Assembly: GCF_000307165.1 (NCBI RefSeq)
Contig: NC_018704.1
Span: forward strand, 1,488,001-1,552,000
Length of the DNA stretch: 64,000 nt
Direction of reading: 5' to 3'
Origin: Amphibacillus xylanus NBRC 15112
GTDB lineage: Bacteria; Bacillota; Bacilli; Bacillales; Amphibacillaceae
Under the pieces are notes generated by a model that did no database searches, was not told the DNA's origin, and saw only the letters and a list, made by a program, of their open reading frames with translations. The position numbers and the translations under genes were made by a program. This document shows, piece by piece, positions 7,007 through 16,496 of this stretch (position 1 is the stretch's first letter; each line of letters begins with the position of its first letter).

Positions 7007-7025
7007 GCGAGTGTATTTCACCTGC
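7007..7025. repeat. Right part of the interrupted palindromic repeat
   Basis: GCG then AGTGTATTTCACCTGC; positions 7011-7025 are the exact reverse complement of 5250-5264. With the left part (5250-5389) this restores a CCCGCGGAAAGCGAGTG centre-to-end segment once the IS is removed. Confidence 0.75.
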
Positions 7026-7113
7026 GGTGAACAAGTTGTATCTTTATTAAAACTAATATAAATTTATTCTCGACTAATTATAAAACCTACCAACACTATT
7101 TGACATTGAACCA

Positions 7114-7157
7114 TAAAAAAACGACACAATTGGATTTGAATCACCAATTGAGTCGTT
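7114..7157 (-). terminator. Rho-independent terminator after pnp
   Basis: Hairpin ACGACACAATTGG (7121-7133) with CCAATTGAGTCGT (7144-7156), one mismatch, followed on the minus strand by a TTTTTT run at 7120-7115. It lies 11 bp past the pnp stop codon. Confidence 0.85.
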
Positions 7158-7167
7158 ACTTGCTATT

Positions 7168-9285
7168 TTACTTCTTAGCTTCGTCTTGCTTTTTCTGTTC
7201 GTCTACTAAGACTGCTTTTCTTGATAAATTAATTCGGCCTTGACGGTCAATTTCAATAACTTTAACCATCACTTGATCGCCAACCTTAACTACATCTTCA
7301 ACTTTATTTGTTCGTTTTGTATCTAATTCAGAGATATGGATAAGTCCTTCCTTACCTTTGAATAGCTCAGCAAATGCACCGAATTTCTCGACACGTTTTA
7401 CTGTGGCTAAGTATAGTTCGCCAACTTGAGCTTCACGAACAATCTCTTCAATCATGCTCTTAGCTTTTTCATTCATTTCTTGATCAGCAGATGCTATATA
7501 CACGCTACCGTCTTGTTCAATATCAATTTTAACGCCTGTTTCATCGATAATCTTATTAATTTGCTTACCACTTGGTCCAATAACATCACGGATTTTATCC
7601 GGATTAATTGTCATTGTAATTATCTTCGGTGCATACGTAGACAATTCTTGTTTTGGTTCAGCAATAACACTTGTCATATGCTCTAAAATATGCAAACGTC
7701 CAACTCGTGCTTGTTGTAAGGCTTCTTCTAAAATCTCACGTGCAAGACCATCAATCTTAATATCCATTTGTAATGCTGTAATTCCTTTTTCAGTACCTGC
7801 AACTTTAAAGTCCATATCTCCTAGGAAGTCTTCCATTCCTTGGATATCACTTAAAACAGTATAATCATCGCCTTGTTTTACAAGACCCATTGCAATACCA
7901 GCTACTGGTGCTTTAATAGGAACACCTGCATCCATTAATGCTAATGTTGACGCACAAATACTTGCCTGTGAAGATGAACCATTTGATTCTAAAACCTCTG
8001 ACACTAAGCGAATTGTATATGGGAATTCTGTTTCAGATGGAATAACCTTCTCAAGGGCACGCTCTCCTAATGCACCGTGACCAATTTCACGTCTTCCTGG
8101 AGCACGGATTGGTCCTGTTTCACCAACACTAAAGTGTGGGAAGTTATAGTGGTGCATGAATCGTTTTGTTTCCTCTAAATCTAAACCATCAAGAATTTGC
8201 ACATCTCCTAGTGCACCTAAAGTACATACTGACAATACTTGAGTTTGACCTCGTGTAAATAATCCTGATCCGTGTGTACGTGGTAATAGATTTACTCGAG
8301 ATGATAATGGTCGGATTTCTTCCGGAGTTCTTCCGTCTGGTCGAACTTTTTCGACTGTAATTAAGCGACGTACTTCGTCTTTAACGATTTGATCAAGAAT
8401 GTCTTTAACTTGATTGATCGTTTCTTCATCAGCCTCGTTATTTTCAAATGTTTCAATAACTTCTTTTTTAACTAATTCGATCGATGCTTCACGCTCTAAT
8501 TTTTCATGCGTTTGAATCGCACTAACTAGACGATCTTTTGCTAACTTTTCAACTTCTAAAGTTAGTTCTTCATCTAAATTAAAGAGAGCAACTTCCATTT
8601 TTTCTTTACCAACTGCTTGATAAATTTCCTCTTGGAATGCTACTAAACGCTTAATCTCTTCATGAGCAAACATAATTGCTTCTAACATAACATCTTCAGG
8701 AACTTCATTTGCTGATGCTTCAACCATGTTAATCGCATCTTTTGTACCAGCAACTGTTAACTCCATATCGCTTTTTTCACGTTCTTCAACTGTTGGGTTA
8801 ATGATGAATTCTCCATTAATTCGGCCAATGTTAACGCCAGCGATCGGTCCATTAAATGGAATATCTGAAACACCTAATGCGATTGATGAGCCAATCATCG
8901 CAGCAATTTCTGATGGTGCATTTTGATCTACACTCATTACCATGCTGATTACTTGAACATCATTTCTAAACCCTTCTGGGAATAATGGTCGGATTGGTCG
9001 ATCAATTAATCTAGAAGCTAAAACTGCTTTTTCACTTGGACGTCCCTCACGTTTGATAAATCCGCCAGGGATTTTTCCAACTGCATAAAGACGTTCTTCA
9101 TAGTTTACTGTCAATGGGAAAAATGGTAAGTCCTTAGGTTCTTTTGAGCCTGTAGCTGTAGCTAAAATCGATGTATCACCATAGTGAACCATACAAGAAC
9201 CGTTTGCTTGCTTAGCTAATTCTCCAACTTCCACAATAAATGGTTTTCCTGCTATTTCTGTTTTAAAAACTTGTTTATTTGACAT
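7168..9285 (-). CDS. pnp: Polyribonucleotide nucleotidyltransferase (PNPase)
   Basis: Phosphorolytic 3'-5' exoribonuclease of RNA decay, a trimer. It has 705 residues, the usual length. Two RNase PH-like domains (about 1-220 and 310-550) are joined by an alpha-helical linker; the second carries [15 protein letters not shown] and the catalytic [19 protein letters not shown] region. A KH domain follows with [16 protein letters not shown] near 565, then an S1 domain from about 620 ([21 protein letters not shown]) and a lysine-rich tail. A GAGAGGGG ribosome site is present. It lies downstream of rpsO, as in most bacteria, with a large dyad in its leader that could take part in autoregulation. Confidence 0.97.
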   Translation of the reverse strand: MSNKQVFKTEIAGKPFIVEVGELAKQANGSCMVHYGDTSILATATGSKEPKDLPFFPLTVNYEERLYAVGKIPGGFIKREGRPSEKAVLASRLIDRPIRPLFPEGFRNDVQVISMVMSVDQNAPSEIAAMIGSSIALGVSDIPFNGPIAGVNIGRINGEFIINPTVEEREKSDMELTVAGTKDAINMVEASANEVPEDVMLEAIMFAHEEIKRLVAFQEEIYQAVGKEKMEVALFNLDEELTLEVEKLAKDRLVSAIQTHEKLEREASIELVKKEVIETFENNEADEETINQVKDILDQIVKDEVRRLITVEKVRPDGRTPEEIRPLSSRVNLLPRTHGSGLFTRGQTQVLSVCTLGALGDVQILDGLDLEETKRFMHHYNFPHFSVGETGPIRAPGRREIGHGALGERALEKVIPSETEFPYTIRLVSEVLESNGSSSQASICASTLALMDAGVPIKAPVAGIAMGLVKQGDDYTVLSDIQGMEDFLGDMDFKVAGTEKGITALQMDIKIDGLAREILEEALQQARVGRLHILEHMTSVIAEPKQELSTYAPKIITMTINPDKIRDVIGPSGKQINKIIDETGVKIDIEQDGSVYIASADQEMNEKAKSMIEEIVREAQVGELYLATVKRVEKFGAFAELFKGKEGLIHISELDTKRTNKVEDVVKVGDQVMVKVIEIDRQGRINLSRKAVLVDEQKKQDEAKK

Positions 9286-9390
9286 ATTATTTTCTTACCC
9301 CTCTCTTCTTACTAGCTATCCCACTCGTTATATTGTTTTCCATTAATTTACGACTAAAGAAAGAGATTTATACAACTAATTAATGTTAGT

Positions 9391-9497
9391 AACTGCAATA
9401 ACCTTTGCACAAGTTATTAAATCGTGCTCCATCCTGATCAAAATGCAGTATGTGCTACTGCACTTTGATCAGAATCGAGCAAAAGGTATTGGCAGTT
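9391..9497 (-). promoter_or_regulatory. Long imperfect stem-loop in the rpsO-pnp intergenic region
   Basis: A 17-bp stem with one mismatch, CTGATCAAAATGCAGTA (9434-9450) with TACTGCACTTTGATCAG (9456-9472), loop of five. It is extended outward by GCTC/GAGC (9426-9429 with 9477-9480) and by AACTGCAATAACC/GGTATTGGCAGTT (9391-9403 with 9485-9497). On the minus strand it lies between the rpsO terminator and pnp, in the pnp leader. In E. coli the pnp leader has an RNase III-cut stem used for autocontrol; a similar role here is an inference. A degraded mobile palindrome is the alternative. Confidence 0.55.
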
Positions 9498-9530
9498 TTA
9501 TTGTCTCTTAATTGTAAAATAAACATACAG

Positions 9531-9556
9531 AAAAAGCGGGAATACTCCCGCTTTTA
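9531..9556 (-). terminator. Terminator after rpsO
   Basis: AAAAGCGGGA (9532-9541) pairs with TCCCGCTTTT (9546-9555), loop ATAC, with A/T runs on both sides so it can act on either strand. It lies right after the rpsO stop codon on the minus strand. Confidence 0.88.
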
Positions 9557-9563
9557 ATGTTTA

Positions 9564-9833
9564 TTATCGACGTAAACCTAATTTTGCAATAACTTCACGA
9601 TAGCTTGCGATATCTTTGTTACGTAAATAATTTAATAAGTTACGGCGTTTCCCAACCATTTTTAACAAACCACGACGTGAGTGGTGATCTTTTTTATGAG
9701 TACGTAAGTGCTCATTCAAGTTGTTAATTTCTTCGGTTAGGATAGCGATTTGTACTTCTGATGAACCAGTGTCATTCTCATGTACTTTGAACTCATTAAT
9801 AATTTCATTTTTTCGTTCTTGTGAAATTGCCAT
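9564..9833 (-). CDS. rpsO: 30S ribosomal protein S15
   Basis: Primary 16S rRNA-binding protein that helps fold the platform of the small subunit. It has 89 residues from [11 protein letters not shown], the standard length, and the family motifs [15 protein letters not shown] and [19 protein letters not shown]. The ATG at 9833 is preferred over the GTG at 9842, which overlaps the AGGAGGTG ribosome site. It lies between ribF and pnp, as in B. subtilis. A foldable leader lies upstream and the gene has its own terminator. Confidence 0.97.
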   Translation of the reverse strand: MAISQERKNEIINEFKVHENDTGSSEVQIAILTEEINNLNEHLRTHKKDHHSRRGLLKMVGKRRNLLNYLRNKDIASYREVIAKLGLRR

Positions 9834-9849
9834 CCATTTCACCTCCTAT

Positions 9850-9930
9850 ATTCATTTGAAAACACCAGTCCCCTAGCTGTCGTTGGAGATTCGACTAGCC
9901 AAGCTGACGGCTTCCGATAATTAGATTAAC
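9850..9930 (-). promoter_or_regulatory. rpsO: Possible S15 leader RNA structure upstream of rpsO
   Basis: On the minus strand this leader contains AGCCGTCAGCTTGGCT (AGCC/GGCT hairpin) and GTCGAATCTCCAACGAC (GTCG/CGAC hairpin), followed by AGGGGACTGG just before the ribosome site. Firmicute rpsO leaders commonly bind S15 for feedback control. The local hairpins and position fit, but I cannot confirm a match to a known leader class. Confidence 0.4.
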
Positions 9931-9969
9931 TCTTTTTAGACAAAAAAGCAAGTATTCTTAACAAATTCA

Positions 9970-10905
9970 CTAAAAAAGCTGACGAATTTGCTTCTCATCA
10001 TCTTTTAATTGTTCAATCAATTGATCAACATGATCAAATTTATACTCTGGTCGTATATATTTTTGCCAACAAACAGTAATACGTTGATCATAAACTGATT
10101 GGTTAAAGTCAAAAATGTGAACCTCACATTTTATCTCACTATCCATAGACTCGAAAGTTGGATTATGACCTAGACTCGCCATACCATGATACGTTTGTTC
10201 ATTAATAATAACGGTAACGTAGTAGACACCATTTTTAGGCATCAATTGCTCTGGATCTACGGCGATATTTGCAGTTGGATAACCAATTTCTCGCCCTCTT
10301 TTATAGCCATGTACAACAGTTCCTTCGGTCATTAATGGTCTCGTTAGCAAAATACTAGCCTCTTCTACTTTACCTTCCGTCAACAGGTTCCTAATTCGTG
10401 TAGAGCTAACTTTCTCATTATCTTCATGATATTTTTCCACAACATGAATACCGAATCTTTCTTTTGAATGGCTAATTAGTGTATTAACATTGCCAGCACC
10501 ACGATAACCATAAGTAAAATCAAAACCACAGACTAGCTGTGAGATATTTAAACCGACAATGTACTGATCAATAAATACTTGTGGCTCTAAACGAGCAACT
10601 GTACTATCAAAATGAATGACATATAATATATCTACATCAAAATCTGATAAGATTTTCTTTTTTTGATCAAATGTATTTAAATAAGTAAATTTAGTTTGAT
10701 TCCCTCTAATAACGACAGATGGATGCGGGGTAAAGGTCATCACAGCTAATTTCTTATTTAAGCGCTTCGCAATGTCCTTAGCGGTCTGTAAAACATATTG
10801 GTGACCCTTATGGATCCCATCAAAAAAACCAATCGCACAGACTGCATCACCTGTATGATCTTGATTGTCTAGAATAGGATATTTTAAATCTACAGTTTTC
10901 ATCAT
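9970..10905 (-). CDS. ribF: Bifunctional riboflavin kinase / FAD synthetase
   Basis: Converts riboflavin to FMN and FMN to FAD (named ribC in B. subtilis). 311 residues. The N-terminal nucleotidyltransferase domain has AIGFFDGIHKGHQ near residue 25 (the GxHxGH-like site) and SSTRIRNLL near 158; the C-terminal kinase domain has GYKRGREIGYPTANI and NGVYYV. Two ATGs stand in tandem after a GAGGAGA ribosome site; either could be used. It follows truB by about 125 bp, with no clear terminator between, and precedes rpsO. The equivalent B. subtilis region has the same order. Confidence 0.96.
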   Translation of the reverse strand: MMKTVDLKYPILDNQDHTGDAVCAIGFFDGIHKGHQYVLQTAKDIAKRLNKKLAVMTFTPHPSVVIRGNQTKFTYLNTFDQKKKILSDFDVDILYVIHFDSTVARLEPQVFIDQYIVGLNISQLVCGFDFTYGYRGAGNVNTLISHSKERFGIHVVEKYHEDNEKVSSTRIRNLLTEGKVEEASILLTRPLMTEGTVVHGYKRGREIGYPTANIAVDPEQLMPKNGVYYVTVIINEQTYHGMASLGHNPTFESMDSEIKCEVHIFDFNQSVYDQRITVCWQKYIRPEYKFDHVDQLIEQLKDDEKQIRQLF

Positions 10906-11030
10906 ATTTCTCCTCGATTAACTTTGTCATAAGACGTCTCTCTATATCATACCTTTTTACGTTAGAAACGAAAACCGATAAGATTAAATTCCGAATTTAG
11001 ATAAACTAATTTGAATCGACTAGAACAAGA

Positions 11031-11930
11031 CTAATTAAAAACACGTAACGGTTTAATTTGTGTCTTATTATCTTCATGGACTTGATAAATTGCCAACGTC
11101 TTTTGATTATACTCGATTCTATAAGGTTGATTTTCTAACCAATGAGTTGGTCGATTTAATTTTTGACCGTAGGAAACTTTTCTAGCTGTTTCTTCGTCTA
11201 CTTGATAATTTGGTAAATGAGATAGTCCCGCTTCCAGTGGTAATAAAGCAGATTGAAGTTGTTCTTCGTTTAGTTGTTCTAACTGTTTAAACGTCAGAGC
11301 ATTTGCTTGATTAAAATCTGCAGTAGCCGTTCGCGTTAACTTTGACATGTGTGTTGGATAACCAAGTGCCTTGCCAATATCGACTGCAAGTGTTCGGATA
11401 TACGTTCCTTTTGAGACTGTTGTTTCAATTTCAAATGAAACACTGCCATCTTTAAAGGTAAGCGTATTTGGTACAAGTTTTATTGAATCAATTGTTACAC
11501 GTCGTATAGGACGTTCAACTGGTATATTTTCTCTAGCGTATTCATACAACTTCTTCCCATTTACTTTTACCGCAGAATAAAGTGGTGTCACTTGTTCAAT
11601 CTCACCAATGAATTGTTGCAAAACTTCTATAATTTTCTCTTCTGGGATCGGATGTTCTAGCGTGACTTGTTCAATCATATTACCTGTTTGATCTTCAGTA
11701 TCTGTTGACTTACCGAGTGTGATCTCTGCATGATATGTTTTCTTAGTATCAGTCAAATATGGCACAATTTTAGTGGCCTCTCCAATACAGATTGGTAAAA
11801 TCCCAGATACTTCAGGGTCTAATGTCCCTGTATGTCCAACTTTTTTAGTTTTAAAGAGTCGTCGTAATGCCATCACACAATCATGCGACGTCATACCACG
11901 TGGCTTCCACAAAGGAACAATTCCATTCAT
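11031..11930 (-). CDS. truB: tRNA pseudouridine-55 synthase TruB
   Basis: Makes the pseudouridine at position 55 of the T-loop in tRNAs. 299 residues. Catalytic Asp sits in GHTGTLDPEVSGIL near residue 38; KPRGMTSHD at the N-terminus and the KGTYIRTLAVDIG motif are also present, with a C-terminal extension typical of Bacillus TruB. A GGAGGATG ribosome site is nine nt from the ATG. It is downstream of rbfA with an intervening hairpin terminator, so part of the nusA-operon message probably stops before it. Confidence 0.96.
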   Translation of the reverse strand: MNGIVPLWKPRGMTSHDCVMALRRLFKTKKVGHTGTLDPEVSGILPICIGEATKIVPYLTDTKKTYHAEITLGKSTDTEDQTGNMIEQVTLEHPIPEEKIIEVLQQFIGEIEQVTPLYSAVKVNGKKLYEYARENIPVERPIRRVTIDSIKLVPNTLTFKDGSVSFEIETTVSKGTYIRTLAVDIGKALGYPTHMSKLTRTATADFNQANALTFKQLEQLNEEQLQSALLPLEAGLSHLPNYQVDEETARKVSYGQKLNRPTHWLENQPYRIEYNQKTLAIYQVHEDNKTQIKPLRVFN

Positions 11931-11973
11931 CGGTCATCCTCCAAATCTTTAGTGATTAGTAAACCAAGCACTG

Positions 11974-12007
11974 AAAAACCCTTGAATCATAAGAAACAAG
12001 GGTTTTA
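11974..12007 (-). terminator. Hairpin terminator between rbfA and truB
   Basis: AAAACCCTTG (11975-11984) pairs with CAAGGGTTTT (11997-12006), 12-nt loop, with a short T-run on the minus strand. Likely a partial terminator inside the nusA-truB gene series. Confidence 0.7.
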
Positions 12008-12013
12008 CTTTGC

Positions 12014-12364
12014 TTATTCTTCTGACTGATTTAATTCATAAATAAGTCGTTCAATTCGATTACCTGTTTCGATCGCTCGATCGATTTCAAAGATTAATTC
12101 AGGTGTTTTACGTAATCGAATTTGTTTACCCACTTCTGAACGAATAAAACCTTTTGCTTTTTCCAGACCAGCTAAAGTTTCTTCTTCCTTTTTAGTATCT
12201 CCAAAAACAGTTAAGAACACTTTTGCTTGCTGCAGGTCACCTGTAACCTCTACATCAGTAATGGTAACAAACCCTACACGTGGGTCTTTCAACTTATGTG
12301 AAATAACTTCACCCATTACTTTCTTAATTTCTTCAGCGACTCGATTCGCACGAATTTGACTCAT
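12014..12364 (-). CDS. rbfA: 30S ribosome-binding factor A
   Basis: Late 30S assembly factor that binds near helix 1 of 16S rRNA and matters in the cold. 116 residues with a KH-like fold: [44 protein letters not shown], then the C-terminal [27 protein letters not shown] ribosome site precedes the ATG. It lies 38 bp after ylxP, in the conserved nusA-ylxR-ylxQ-infB-ylxP-rbfA series. Confidence 0.96.
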   Translation of the reverse strand: MSQIRANRVAEEIKKVMGEVISHKLKDPRVGFVTITDVEVTGDLQQAKVFLTVFGDTKKEEETLAGLEKAKGFIRSEVGKQIRLRKTPELIFEIDRAIETGNRIERLIYELNQSEE

Positions 12365-12402
12365 GAGCTCTCACCTCTATTTTTATCGAAAATAACAATT
12401 AT

Positions 12403-12684
12403 TTATCCATACCATTGCCGTTCAATCGTTCGATACTCTAGTTCTGTAAAGGAATCGATTCTCGCTAAGCAAGCGTCAATCACTTGCTCAGCATGTTGTC
12501 TATCTTGCGATAAAGTTGCAATTCCTATTAAAGAGCGTTGCCAAAGGTTTTGATAATCAAGTTCACTAATCGTTATATTAAAACTATTCTGCAGTCGGTG
12601 AATCACCTTTTTAATGACAGCACGCTTATCTTTCAACGATTGTGCTTCATAGATATGGCATTCTATTTCGACATACAAAATCAT
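12403..12684 (-). CDS. ylxP: YlxP family DUF503 protein
   Basis: Small conserved protein of unknown biochemical role, always in the infB-rbfA interval of Firmicutes. 93 residues: [32 protein letters not shown], then [23 protein letters not shown] in full-family style. The ATG at 12684 overlaps the infB stop codon (ATGA), implying translational coupling, and a GGAGG lies 12 nt upstream; longer starts within infB are not needed. Confidence 0.9.
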   Translation of the reverse strand: MILYVEIECHIYEAQSLKDKRAVIKKVIHRLQNSFNITISELDYQNLWQRSLIGIATLSQDRQHAEQVIDACLARIDSFTELEYRTIERQWYG

Positions 12685-14756
12685 GAGCGAGCTATTTCCT
12701 CCATAATAAAGCATTCGAAAATATCGCCAACTTTGATATCATGGAAGTTTTGTAAAGTAATTCCACACTCATAGTTTTGAGCGACTTCTCTAACGTCATC
12801 TTTAAAACGTTTTAGTGAGTCAATTTCACCTTCGAATATAACGACACCTTCGCGAATCACTCGAACACCAGCATCTCTTGTAATTTTACCATCAGTAACA
12901 TAGCTTCCAGCAATTGTACCAATTCTAGAAACTTTAAACGTTTCACGTACTTCTGCTTGACCAATAACTTTCTCTTTATATTCTGGATCAAGCATACCTT
13001 TCATTGCGTCCTCAATTTCTTCAATTGCTTTATAGATTACTCGATGTAGACGAATATCTACGTTTTCAGCTTCAGCTGTCTTTTTAGCGTTATTATCTGG
13101 ACGAACGTTAAAACCAATTACAACAGCATTTGATGCACTTGCTAGAATAACGTCTGATTCAGTAATACCACCTACACCAGTATGAATGATATTAACCTTT
13201 ACACCTTCAACTTCAATTTTCTGTAGTGAAGACGCCAATGCTTCAGCAGAACCTTGTACGTCTGCTTTAATGATAAGGTTAATTTCTTTAATTTCACCTT
13301 GTTTAATTTGCTCAAATAGATCTTCTAAGCTAACTTTAGTTTGTCCACCGCGACGTTCTTCTATTTGTTTTTGAGCGCGAAGTTCACCAATTTGTCTAGC
13401 AGTTTTCTCATCTTCAAAAACTACAAATTGATCTCCAGCTTGTGGTACATCGCTTAATCCAGTAATTTCTACAGGAGTTGATGGGCCAGCTTTTTTCACT
13501 CGTCTACCTGTATCGTTAACCATTGCGCGAACTCGACCATAAGTATTTCCAACAACGATCGGATCACCAACTCTTAACGTTCCCCCTTGAACGAGTAATG
13601 ATGCAACTGAACCACGGCCTTTATCTAATTCAGCTTCAATGACTGTACCGTGAGCACGTTTATTAGGATTTGCTTTAAGTTCTTCTACTTCTGCAACTAA
13701 TAGAACCATTTCGAGTAAATCATCAATACCTTCATTTTTCAGAGCTGAGATTGGTACGAAAATTGTATCGCCACCCCAGTCTTCTGCAATTAGTTGATAC
13801 TCTGTTAATTCTTGCATAACTCGTTCTGGGTTTGCTGTTTCTTTATCAATCTTGTTAACTGCAACAATGATTGGTACTTCTGCTGCTTTAGCGTGGTTGA
13901 TAGCTTCAACAGTTTGAGGCATAACACCGTCATCTGCAGCTACTACTAAAATTGCAATATCAGTAATTTGTGCACCACGTGAACGCATACTTGTAAAAGC
14001 TGCGTGACCTGGAGTATCTAAGAATGTAATCTTCTTATCTTCAAATCGAATTTGATACGCACCAATATGTTGCGTGATACCGCCCGCTTCTCCTGCCGTT
14101 ACTTTAGTGTGACGAATTGAGTCAAGTAACGTTGTCTTACCGTGGTCAACGTGACCCATAATCGTTACAACTGCTGGGCGTTCAACTAATTGATCTTCAT
14201 CATCTTCTTCAATAAATTGAGCTAAGTTTGTTTCATCAATTTCAGCTACTTTTTGTACTTCTACATTATATTCAGCAGCAATTAACTCAATTGTATCATC
14301 ATCTAAAGCCTGGTTTTTCGCTGCCATTACACCAAGTAGCATCAGGTTTTTAATGATTTCATTAGTTTTCTTACCTAACTTTTCTGCTAACTCATCGACT
14401 GTTAGTGAGCCCGTATACTTAAGAACATTCGATTCTTCTTTAGCTGGGCTAGCTTTCTTAGGTTGCTCTTGTTTTGTTTCTTTTACTACTTTTACTTTTT
14501 CATCTTGCTTATTTTGTTTAGCTTGTGGTTGTTTTTTCGGTTGTTCAGCCACTTGTTCTTGTTGCTTATCGTTCTTTGGTGTTTCCTTTTTATTATCAGC
14601 TTTTTGATATGCTTGATCCAATAGATCAACTTCTTTCTGCGAGATCGTTGACATGTGATTTGATACTTCCACACCCAACTCCGCTAACTTATTAATTACT
14701 TCCTTACTTGATACATTCTGCATTTTGGCATATTCATAAATTCTAATTCTAGCCAT
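12681..14756 (-). CDS. infB: Translation initiation factor IF-2
   Basis: GTPase that places initiator tRNA on the 30S subunit and promotes subunit joining. 691 residues. An IF2_N module starts the protein ([21 protein letters not shown]), followed by a short Lys/Gln-rich linker to about 110, a second IF2_N module, the G domain with GHVDHGKTT near 203, DTPGHAAF and [10 protein letters not shown], and domains II-IV to the end. The N-terminal linker is short compared with enterobacterial IF-2 but normal for Bacillus. The GGGGGTGA ribosome site is clear. It starts 20 bp after ylxQ. Confidence 0.97.
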   Translation of the reverse strand: MARIRIYEYAKMQNVSSKEVINKLAELGVEVSNHMSTISQKEVDLLDQAYQKADNKKETPKNDKQQEQVAEQPKKQPQAKQNKQDEKVKVVKETKQEQPKKASPAKEESNVLKYTGSLTVDELAEKLGKKTNEIIKNLMLLGVMAAKNQALDDDTIELIAAEYNVEVQKVAEIDETNLAQFIEEDDEDQLVERPAVVTIMGHVDHGKTTLLDSIRHTKVTAGEAGGITQHIGAYQIRFEDKKITFLDTPGHAAFTSMRSRGAQITDIAILVVAADDGVMPQTVEAINHAKAAEVPIIVAVNKIDKETANPERVMQELTEYQLIAEDWGGDTIFVPISALKNEGIDDLLEMVLLVAEVEELKANPNKRAHGTVIEAELDKGRGSVASLLVQGGTLRVGDPIVVGNTYGRVRAMVNDTGRRVKKAGPSTPVEITGLSDVPQAGDQFVVFEDEKTARQIGELRAQKQIEERRGGQTKVSLEDLFEQIKQGEIKEINLIIKADVQGSAEALASSLQKIEVEGVKVNIIHTGVGGITESDVILASASNAVVIGFNVRPDNNAKKTAEAENVDIRLHRVIYKAIEEIEDAMKGMLDPEYKEKVIGQAEVRETFKVSRIGTIAGSYVTDGKITRDAGVRVIREGVVIFEGEIDSLKRFKDDVREVAQNYECGITLQNFHDIKVGDIFECFIMEEIARS

Positions 14757-14776
14757 ACAGTCACCCCCGAATTATT

Positions 14777-15082
14777 TTAGTCGAGCAATGAGTTAATTTT
14801 TTTTGCGAACCCTTCGTCTGTAATAGCGATAGCAACTCTTCCTGACTTACCGATTGCATGAGATAGTTTATCTCTATCCATAATCGTTCGGTAAGGCACA
14901 CGATAGTATTGACATTTATCTGTCATCTTTTTATGTGTTTGATAACCAATATCACTAGCTAGTAAGAGAAGTTTCGTACGTCCAGATTTTATATCTTTAA
15001 TGATTTGATCTTCACCAATTGATACCTTACGAGCACGAGTTGCTAAACCAATTAAATTTAATACCTTTTGCTCGTTACTCAA
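14777..15082 (-). CDS. ylxQ: YlxQ, L7Ae-family kink-turn RNA-binding protein
   Basis: L7Ae/L30e/S12e/Gadd45-type protein that in Bacillus binds kink-turn RNA; cellular role unsettled. About 101 residues with GLATRARKVSIGEDQIIKDI, TKLLLLASDIGYQTHKKMTDKC and VAIAITDEGFAKKI. The frame opens at GTG 15091, but that GTG is part of the AAAGGTG ribosome site; the TTG at 15082, eight nt downstream, is the more likely start. It overlaps the ylxR stop by 8 bp, so the two are translationally coupled. Confidence 0.9.
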   Translation of the reverse strand: MSNEQKVLNLIGLATRARKVSIGEDQIIKDIKSGRTKLLLLASDIGYQTHKKMTDKCQYYRVPYRTIMDRDKLSHAIGKSGRVAIAITDEGFAKKINSLLD

Positions 15083-15356
15083 TGCTTTCACCTTTTACTA
15101 CTTTCAATAAATCTTGATAGACTTGTTGAATATCATCTACTTGAAAATGACGTTCAATCGCTCGGCTCTTTTCCGCTTTTTCAACGATTGTATGATCTAC
15201 CGACACATATGCACCACGTCCATTTTTCTTACCTGTTGGATCGACGAAAACGTCACCTTCTTTAGTTTTAACAATACGAATTAATGATTGCTTAGGTTTC
15301 ATTTCATTAGTAATAATACATTTTCGTAATGGTACTTTTCTCGTTTTCTTAGCCAT
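15075..15356 (-). CDS. rnpM: YlxR family protein (RNase P modulator RnpM)
   Basis: Small basic protein of the YlxR family; the B. subtilis member binds RNase P RNA and modulates its activity. 93 residues with the family core RKCIITNEMKPKQSLIRIVK and DPTGKKNGRGAYVS, followed by a C-terminal helix. Located between nusA and ylxQ, 14 bp after nusA. The older symbol is ylxR. Confidence 0.92.
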   Translation of the reverse strand: MAKKTRKVPLRKCIITNEMKPKQSLIRIVKTKEGDVFVDPTGKKNGRGAYVSVDHTIVEKAEKSRAIERHFQVDDIQQVYQDLLKVVKGESIE

Positions 15357-15370
15357 GATTTTCTAACTCC

Positions 15371-16483
15371 TTAATCAAATAAATCATCACTATCAGTAAA
15401 TAAGTGGTCATCTTCTTTTATTATATCAACATCTGTAAGTAGACCTAACTCTTTTGCTTCTGTTTCGTTCTTAATATCAATTTTCCAGCCTGTTAATTTA
15501 GCTGCAAGTCTTGCATTTTGACCACGTTTTCCAATTGCTAATGATAATTGATTATCTGGTACGACAACAGTCGTAGCCTTCTCTTCTTCATTAACTATAA
15601 CATGAGTTACTTTTGATGGGCTTAATGCGTTAGATACATATACTACAGGGTCATCTGAATATTCAACAATATCAATTTTTTCGCCTTTTAATTCATCAAC
15701 AACCATCTGAACACGTTGTCCTTTAGGGCCAACACATGAGCCAACCGGATCAACTTCTGGATTTTCAGCGTAAACTGAAATCTTTGAACGATCTCCTGCT
15801 TCTCTAGCAACTGATCGAATTTCTACCGTTCCATCATAGATTTCTGGAACCTCTGTTTCAAATAGTCTCTTTAATAAACCTGGATCTGTACGTGATACGA
15901 ATACTTGAGGACCCTTATTCGTATTCTCAACTTTAGTGATGTAAACTTTGATTCGATCATGAACTTCGTATGTTTCATTTGGCATTTGATCGCTTTTTGC
16001 TAATTTTGCTTCGATTTTACCTAAGTTAATATAGACAAAACGCGGATCAACACGCTGGATAATGCCATTCATAATATCTTGTTCTCGATCAATATACTCG
16101 TTATAAATCACGCCTCTTTCAGCTTCTCTAACTCGTTGTGTCACAACTTGTTTTGCTGCTTGTGCTGCGATTCGACCAAAGTCTTTAGGTGTTACTTCTA
16201 CTTCAATAACATCTCCGATTTGATAATTCGGGCTAATCTCAAGTGCTTCCTCTAGCGTCAACTGTTGATTCTTATCTTCGAGGACCTCGACGACTTCCTT
16301 TCTCGAATAGACTTTCATGCTTCCTGTCTCTTCGTTTAAATCAACTCTTACATTTGACGCAGATTTAAAATTTTTCTTATAAGCTGAAATTAAAGCTGCT
16401 TCGAGTGCATCGATCAAAACATCTTTATCAATACCTTTTTCTTCACTAAGAAGATGAATAGCATTAAAAAGATCTTTACTCAC
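15371..16483 (-). CDS. nusA: Transcription termination/antitermination protein NusA
   Basis: RNA polymerase-associated factor affecting pausing and termination. 370 residues, the Bacillus form without the C-terminal acidic repeats of E. coli. Order: N-terminal RNAP-binding domain (about 1-125), S1 domain with GIIQRVDPRFVYINLG, KH1 with DPVGSCVGPKGQRVQ and KH2 with LAIGKRGQNARLAAKLTGWKIDI. It begins with GTG (AGTAAAG follows) after a GAGGAGGAG ribosome site. It lies 13 bp downstream of rimP. Confidence 0.97.
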   Translation of the reverse strand: MSKDLFNAIHLLSEEKGIDKDVLIDALEAALISAYKKNFKSASNVRVDLNEETGSMKVYSRKEVVEVLEDKNQQLTLEEALEISPNYQIGDVIEVEVTPKDFGRIAAQAAKQVVTQRVREAERGVIYNEYIDREQDIMNGIIQRVDPRFVYINLGKIEAKLAKSDQMPNETYEVHDRIKVYITKVENTNKGPQVFVSRTDPGLLKRLFETEVPEIYDGTVEIRSVAREAGDRSKISVYAENPEVDPVGSCVGPKGQRVQMVVDELKGEKIDIVEYSDDPVVYVSNALSPSKVTHVIVNEEEKATTVVVPDNQLSLAIGKRGQNARLAAKLTGWKIDIKNETEAKELGLLTDVDIIKEDDHLFTDSDDLFD

Positions 16484-16496
16484 TTTTTCTCCTCCT

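Larger units (their letters stand above)
6851..7167. other. Non-coding stretch: IS110 3' end, repeat right end, spacer
   Basis: Holds about 150 bp of IS110 3' sequence with a 46-bp palindrome (6927-6972), the right IS boundary at 7006, the right arm of the interrupted repeat to 7025, an AT-rich spacer, and the pnp terminator (7114-7157). No ORF of note. Confidence 0.7.

Noticed and set aside
7426-7686. Plus-strand ORFs opposite pnp and polC (for example here and at 19174-19359)
   Set aside because: Lie entirely within highly conserved genes on the opposite strand, with no ribosome sites.
14353-14607. Cys/Phe-rich plus-strand ORF inside infB
   Set aside because: Mirror of the Lys/Gln-rich IF-2 linker on the other strand; not a Cys-rich protein.
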